Source: Dehalococcoidia bacterium | GTDB lineage: Bacteria > Chloroflexota > Dehalococcoidia > Dehalococcoidales > RBG-16-60-22 | Direction: 5' to 3' | DNA length: 7,207 nucleotides | NCBI GenBank assembly: GCA_004375725.1 | Contig: SOKS01000207.1 | Location: 1 to 7,207, forward strand | Part shown: in pieces, positions 5,949 to 7,207 of the stretch | Layout of the letters: each line of letters begins with the position of its first letter | How positions within the stretch are numbered: the stretch's first letter is position 1 | Made by a program: the position numbers and the translations under genes | Notes under the pieces: generated by a model | What the model was told of the DNA's origin: nothing | Seen by the model: only the letters and a program-made list of their open reading frames with translations | Databases searched by the model: none

Positions 5949-6344
5949 ATGTCGCATTATATTGGTGTCGATATCATCGAAATAGGCCGTATTAAAGAGG
6001 CGGTCAACAATTGGGGAGAGAAATTCTTAAGACGTGTCTACACCGAATCAGAACTGGCCATGTATCGCGACAAACCGTCGTCGCTGGCAGCGCGCTTTGC
6101 CGGCAAGGAAGCGGTCATGAAGCTTCTGGGCACAGGCAGAAACGGTGTTCACTGGCGGGAGATTGAGACCCTATCTCATTCCAGCGGTAAGCCGCGGGTA
6201 AACCTGTACGGAAGGGCACAGAGTAAGGCCGATGAGCTGGGCATTAAAGAGATTGCCGTCAGCCTTTCCCACTCCAAAGAATATGCCATCGCCTGTGTAA
6301 GTGCGTTCTCGGAAACAAATCAATCTACAAAGTCGGACCACTAA
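5949..6344 (+). CDS. acpS: AcpS, holo-[acyl-carrier-protein] synthase
   Basis: AcpS transfers 4'-phosphopantetheine from CoA to a serine of apo-ACP, activating fatty-acid synthesis. The 131-residue product has the standard magnesium-binding motifs: GVDIIEIGRI (6-15, with D8) and FAGKEAVMKLLG (50-61, with E54). HWREIETLSHSSGKP (68-82) and SLSHSKEYAIACVSA (105-119) match the rest of the AcpS fold. A short polar tail follows. ATG at 5949 lies 7 nt after the surE stop, with only a weak GAG as a ribosome site, so it is probably translated by coupling to surE. Length and motifs are complete; the assignment is secure. Confidence 0.96.
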   Translation: MSHYIGVDIIEIGRIKEAVNNWGEKFLRRVYTESELAMYRDKPSSLAARFAGKEAVMKLLGTGRNGVHWREIETLSHSSGKPRVNLYGRAQSKADELGIKEIAVSLSHSKEYAIACVSAFSETNQSTKSDH

Positions 6345-6362
6345 TCAGGAATTTTTAAATTC

Positions 6363-7207
6363 GTGAGCGATTCAGAAAGAACGCCGGTCGTTAAAAAATC
6401 CAGAATCTTTTATGGCTACTGGATAATTGCCGTCTCGGTACTGTGTCTGGGCACCTTTTCCGGAAGCGGTGTTGGCTCTTTCAGTCTCTTTGTCAATTCC
6501 CTGCAATCCGAGTTCGGCTGGGGTAGAGGCGAGATTATGCTCGCCTTCACCATTTTTTTCCTGCTCACGGGCGTGGCGGCGCCACTGGTCGGCAGCATCG
6601 TTGACCGTTATGGAGTCAGGGGAGTAATATCCGCTGGAGCGCTGGTCACCGGTCTCGGCTTCGTTTCTCTTTACATGCTGCAGAGCCTCTGGCACCTCTA
6701 TGTAGCTTACTTCTTCATCGGCGCCGGCATGTCAGCATTCGGCCACGTACCTGCGAGCGCCATGGTTGCCAACTGGTTTGTCAAGAAGCGCGGCACAGCT
6801 ATCGGTATCATGTCTACCGGCATTGGCACGGGCATTTTCGTGGTGGCGCCACTGGTCGGCAGCTTCCTCATCCCGGCCTTTGGCTGGCGGGTAGCCTACC
6901 TTGCACTGGGGATAATGGCCTGGGGTCTAATCCCGCTGGCCATTTGGGTTGTCAGAACCAAGCCCGCCGAAATGGGCCTTTATCCAGACGGCGTCACCAG
7001 CCCTGAAGAAGTAGCCGAAATAGGAGCATCCAGCCAGACCACAAAAGGATTGAACCTCAGAGCAGCTCTGGGCACCATGGCATTCTGGCTGGTGTCAGTC
7101 ACCTTTTTAATCAGCGCATTCAGCTCGCTGGGGTTTAACCAGAGCCTGGTACCATATTTACAGGATGCCGGCTTCTCGGTGGCACTGGCAGCCAGCGCCC
7201 TGACCAT
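6363..7207 (+). CDS. Major facilitator superfamily transporter, MCT/OFA-like (C-terminus beyond right edge)
   Basis: The frame opens at GTG 6363 and runs to the window edge, giving 281 residues of an expected 400 or so. After a short polar N-terminus come six hydrophobic helices, roughly at residues 17-46, 56-80, 87-107, 110-134, 144-170 and 175-197; then a cytoplasmic loop (198-235) and the start of the second half (helix 7 near 237-258). The motif between helices 2 and 3, GSIVDRYGVRG (77-87), is the MFS 'motif A'. NWFVKKRGTAIGI (137-149) resembles the helix 4-5 loop of monocarboxylate/oxalate-formate type carriers. The substrate cannot be read from sequence; small organic anions are a guess. 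The GTG is the first possible start after the acpS TAA (6342-6344), which lies in the same frame; AGGA at 6347-6350 is a distant (12 nt) ribosome site. It probably belongs to the surE-acpS transcript. Confidence 0.9.
   Translation, partial: MSDSERTPVVKKSRIFYGYWIIAVSVLCLGTFSGSGVGSFSLFVNSLQSEFGWGRGEIMLAFTIFFLLTGVAAPLVGSIVDRYGVRGVISAGALVTGLGFVSLYMLQSLWHLYVAYFFIGAGMSAFGHVPASAMVANWFVKKRGTAIGIMSTGIGTGIFVVAPLVGSFLIPAFGWRVAYLALGIMAWGLIPLAIWVVRTKPAEMGLYPDGVTSPEEVAEIGASSQTTKGLNLRAALGTMAFWLVSVTFLISAFSSLGFNQSLVPYLQDAGFSVALAASALT
6573..6863 (+). repeat. 24-nt in-frame direct repeat within the transporter gene
   Basis: Positions 6573-6596 and 6840-6863 are identical except for one base (C6577 versus T6844), including 19 consecutive identical bases (6578-6596 and 6845-6863). 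They are 267 nt (89 codons) apart and encode VAAPLVGS (71-78) and VVAPLVGS (160-167), in helices 2 and 5. Confidence 0.9.

Noticed and set aside
6342..6365. Possible acpS-transporter fusion by read-through, because both lie in one frame separated by a single TAA
   Set aside because: AcpS is complete at its normal length, the transporter has its own GTG and polar N-terminus, and TAA is the most efficient stop. Shared frame happens by chance one time in three.

Overview
The window is a compact, gene-dense bacterial chromosome segment. Every base range longer than about 200 nt is coding, and no mobile element, CRISPR array, tRNA or rRNA is visible. It reads as a moderately GC-rich anaerobe with one-carbon (Wood-Ljungdahl type) folate metabolism: it carries the paired methylenetetrahydrofolate reductase genes metF and metV beside NADH-dehydrogenase-like iron-sulfur subunits. 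The combination and the style of SurE, AcpS and the transporter would suit a Chloroflexota/Dehalococcoidia-like or acetogen-like bacterium, but that placement is an impression, not something the sequence proves.

Layout. The left part is on the minus strand, read right to left from 4950. It holds a five-gene operon: a HoxU/NuoG-N-terminus-like ferredoxin protein, NuoE, NuoF, MetV and MetF. Gaps are only 9-18 nt, and all four downstream genes have Shine-Dalgarno sites in or next to the upstream stop codon. After a 99-nt gap comes queA (tRNA queuosine synthesis), also on the minus strand and cut by the left window edge. The right part is on the plus strand: surE (nucleotidase), acpS (holo-ACP synthase) and a major facilitator transporter cut by the right edge. 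The two blocks diverge from a 205-nt intergenic region (4951-5155). That region contains two candidate minus-strand promoters, a 10-bp inverted repeat that would lie in the leader RNA of the operon, and a candidate surE promoter.

How the genes work together. HoxU-, NuoE- and NuoF-like proteins are the three parts of a soluble NADH-oxidising 'diaphorase' arm, as in HoxEFU of bidirectional hydrogenases or the peripheral arm of complex I. Here the trio has all its Fe-S ligands, but no hydrogenase, formate dehydrogenase or quinone-reactive subunit accompanies it. Instead it sits directly upstream of MetV and MetF. The simplest inference is that the five proteins form one complex that carries electrons from NADH through FMN and Fe-S clusters to MetV and MetF, reducing methylene-THF to methyl-THF. 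This is the most interesting feature of the window. The queA, surE and acpS genes are ordinary housekeeping genes.
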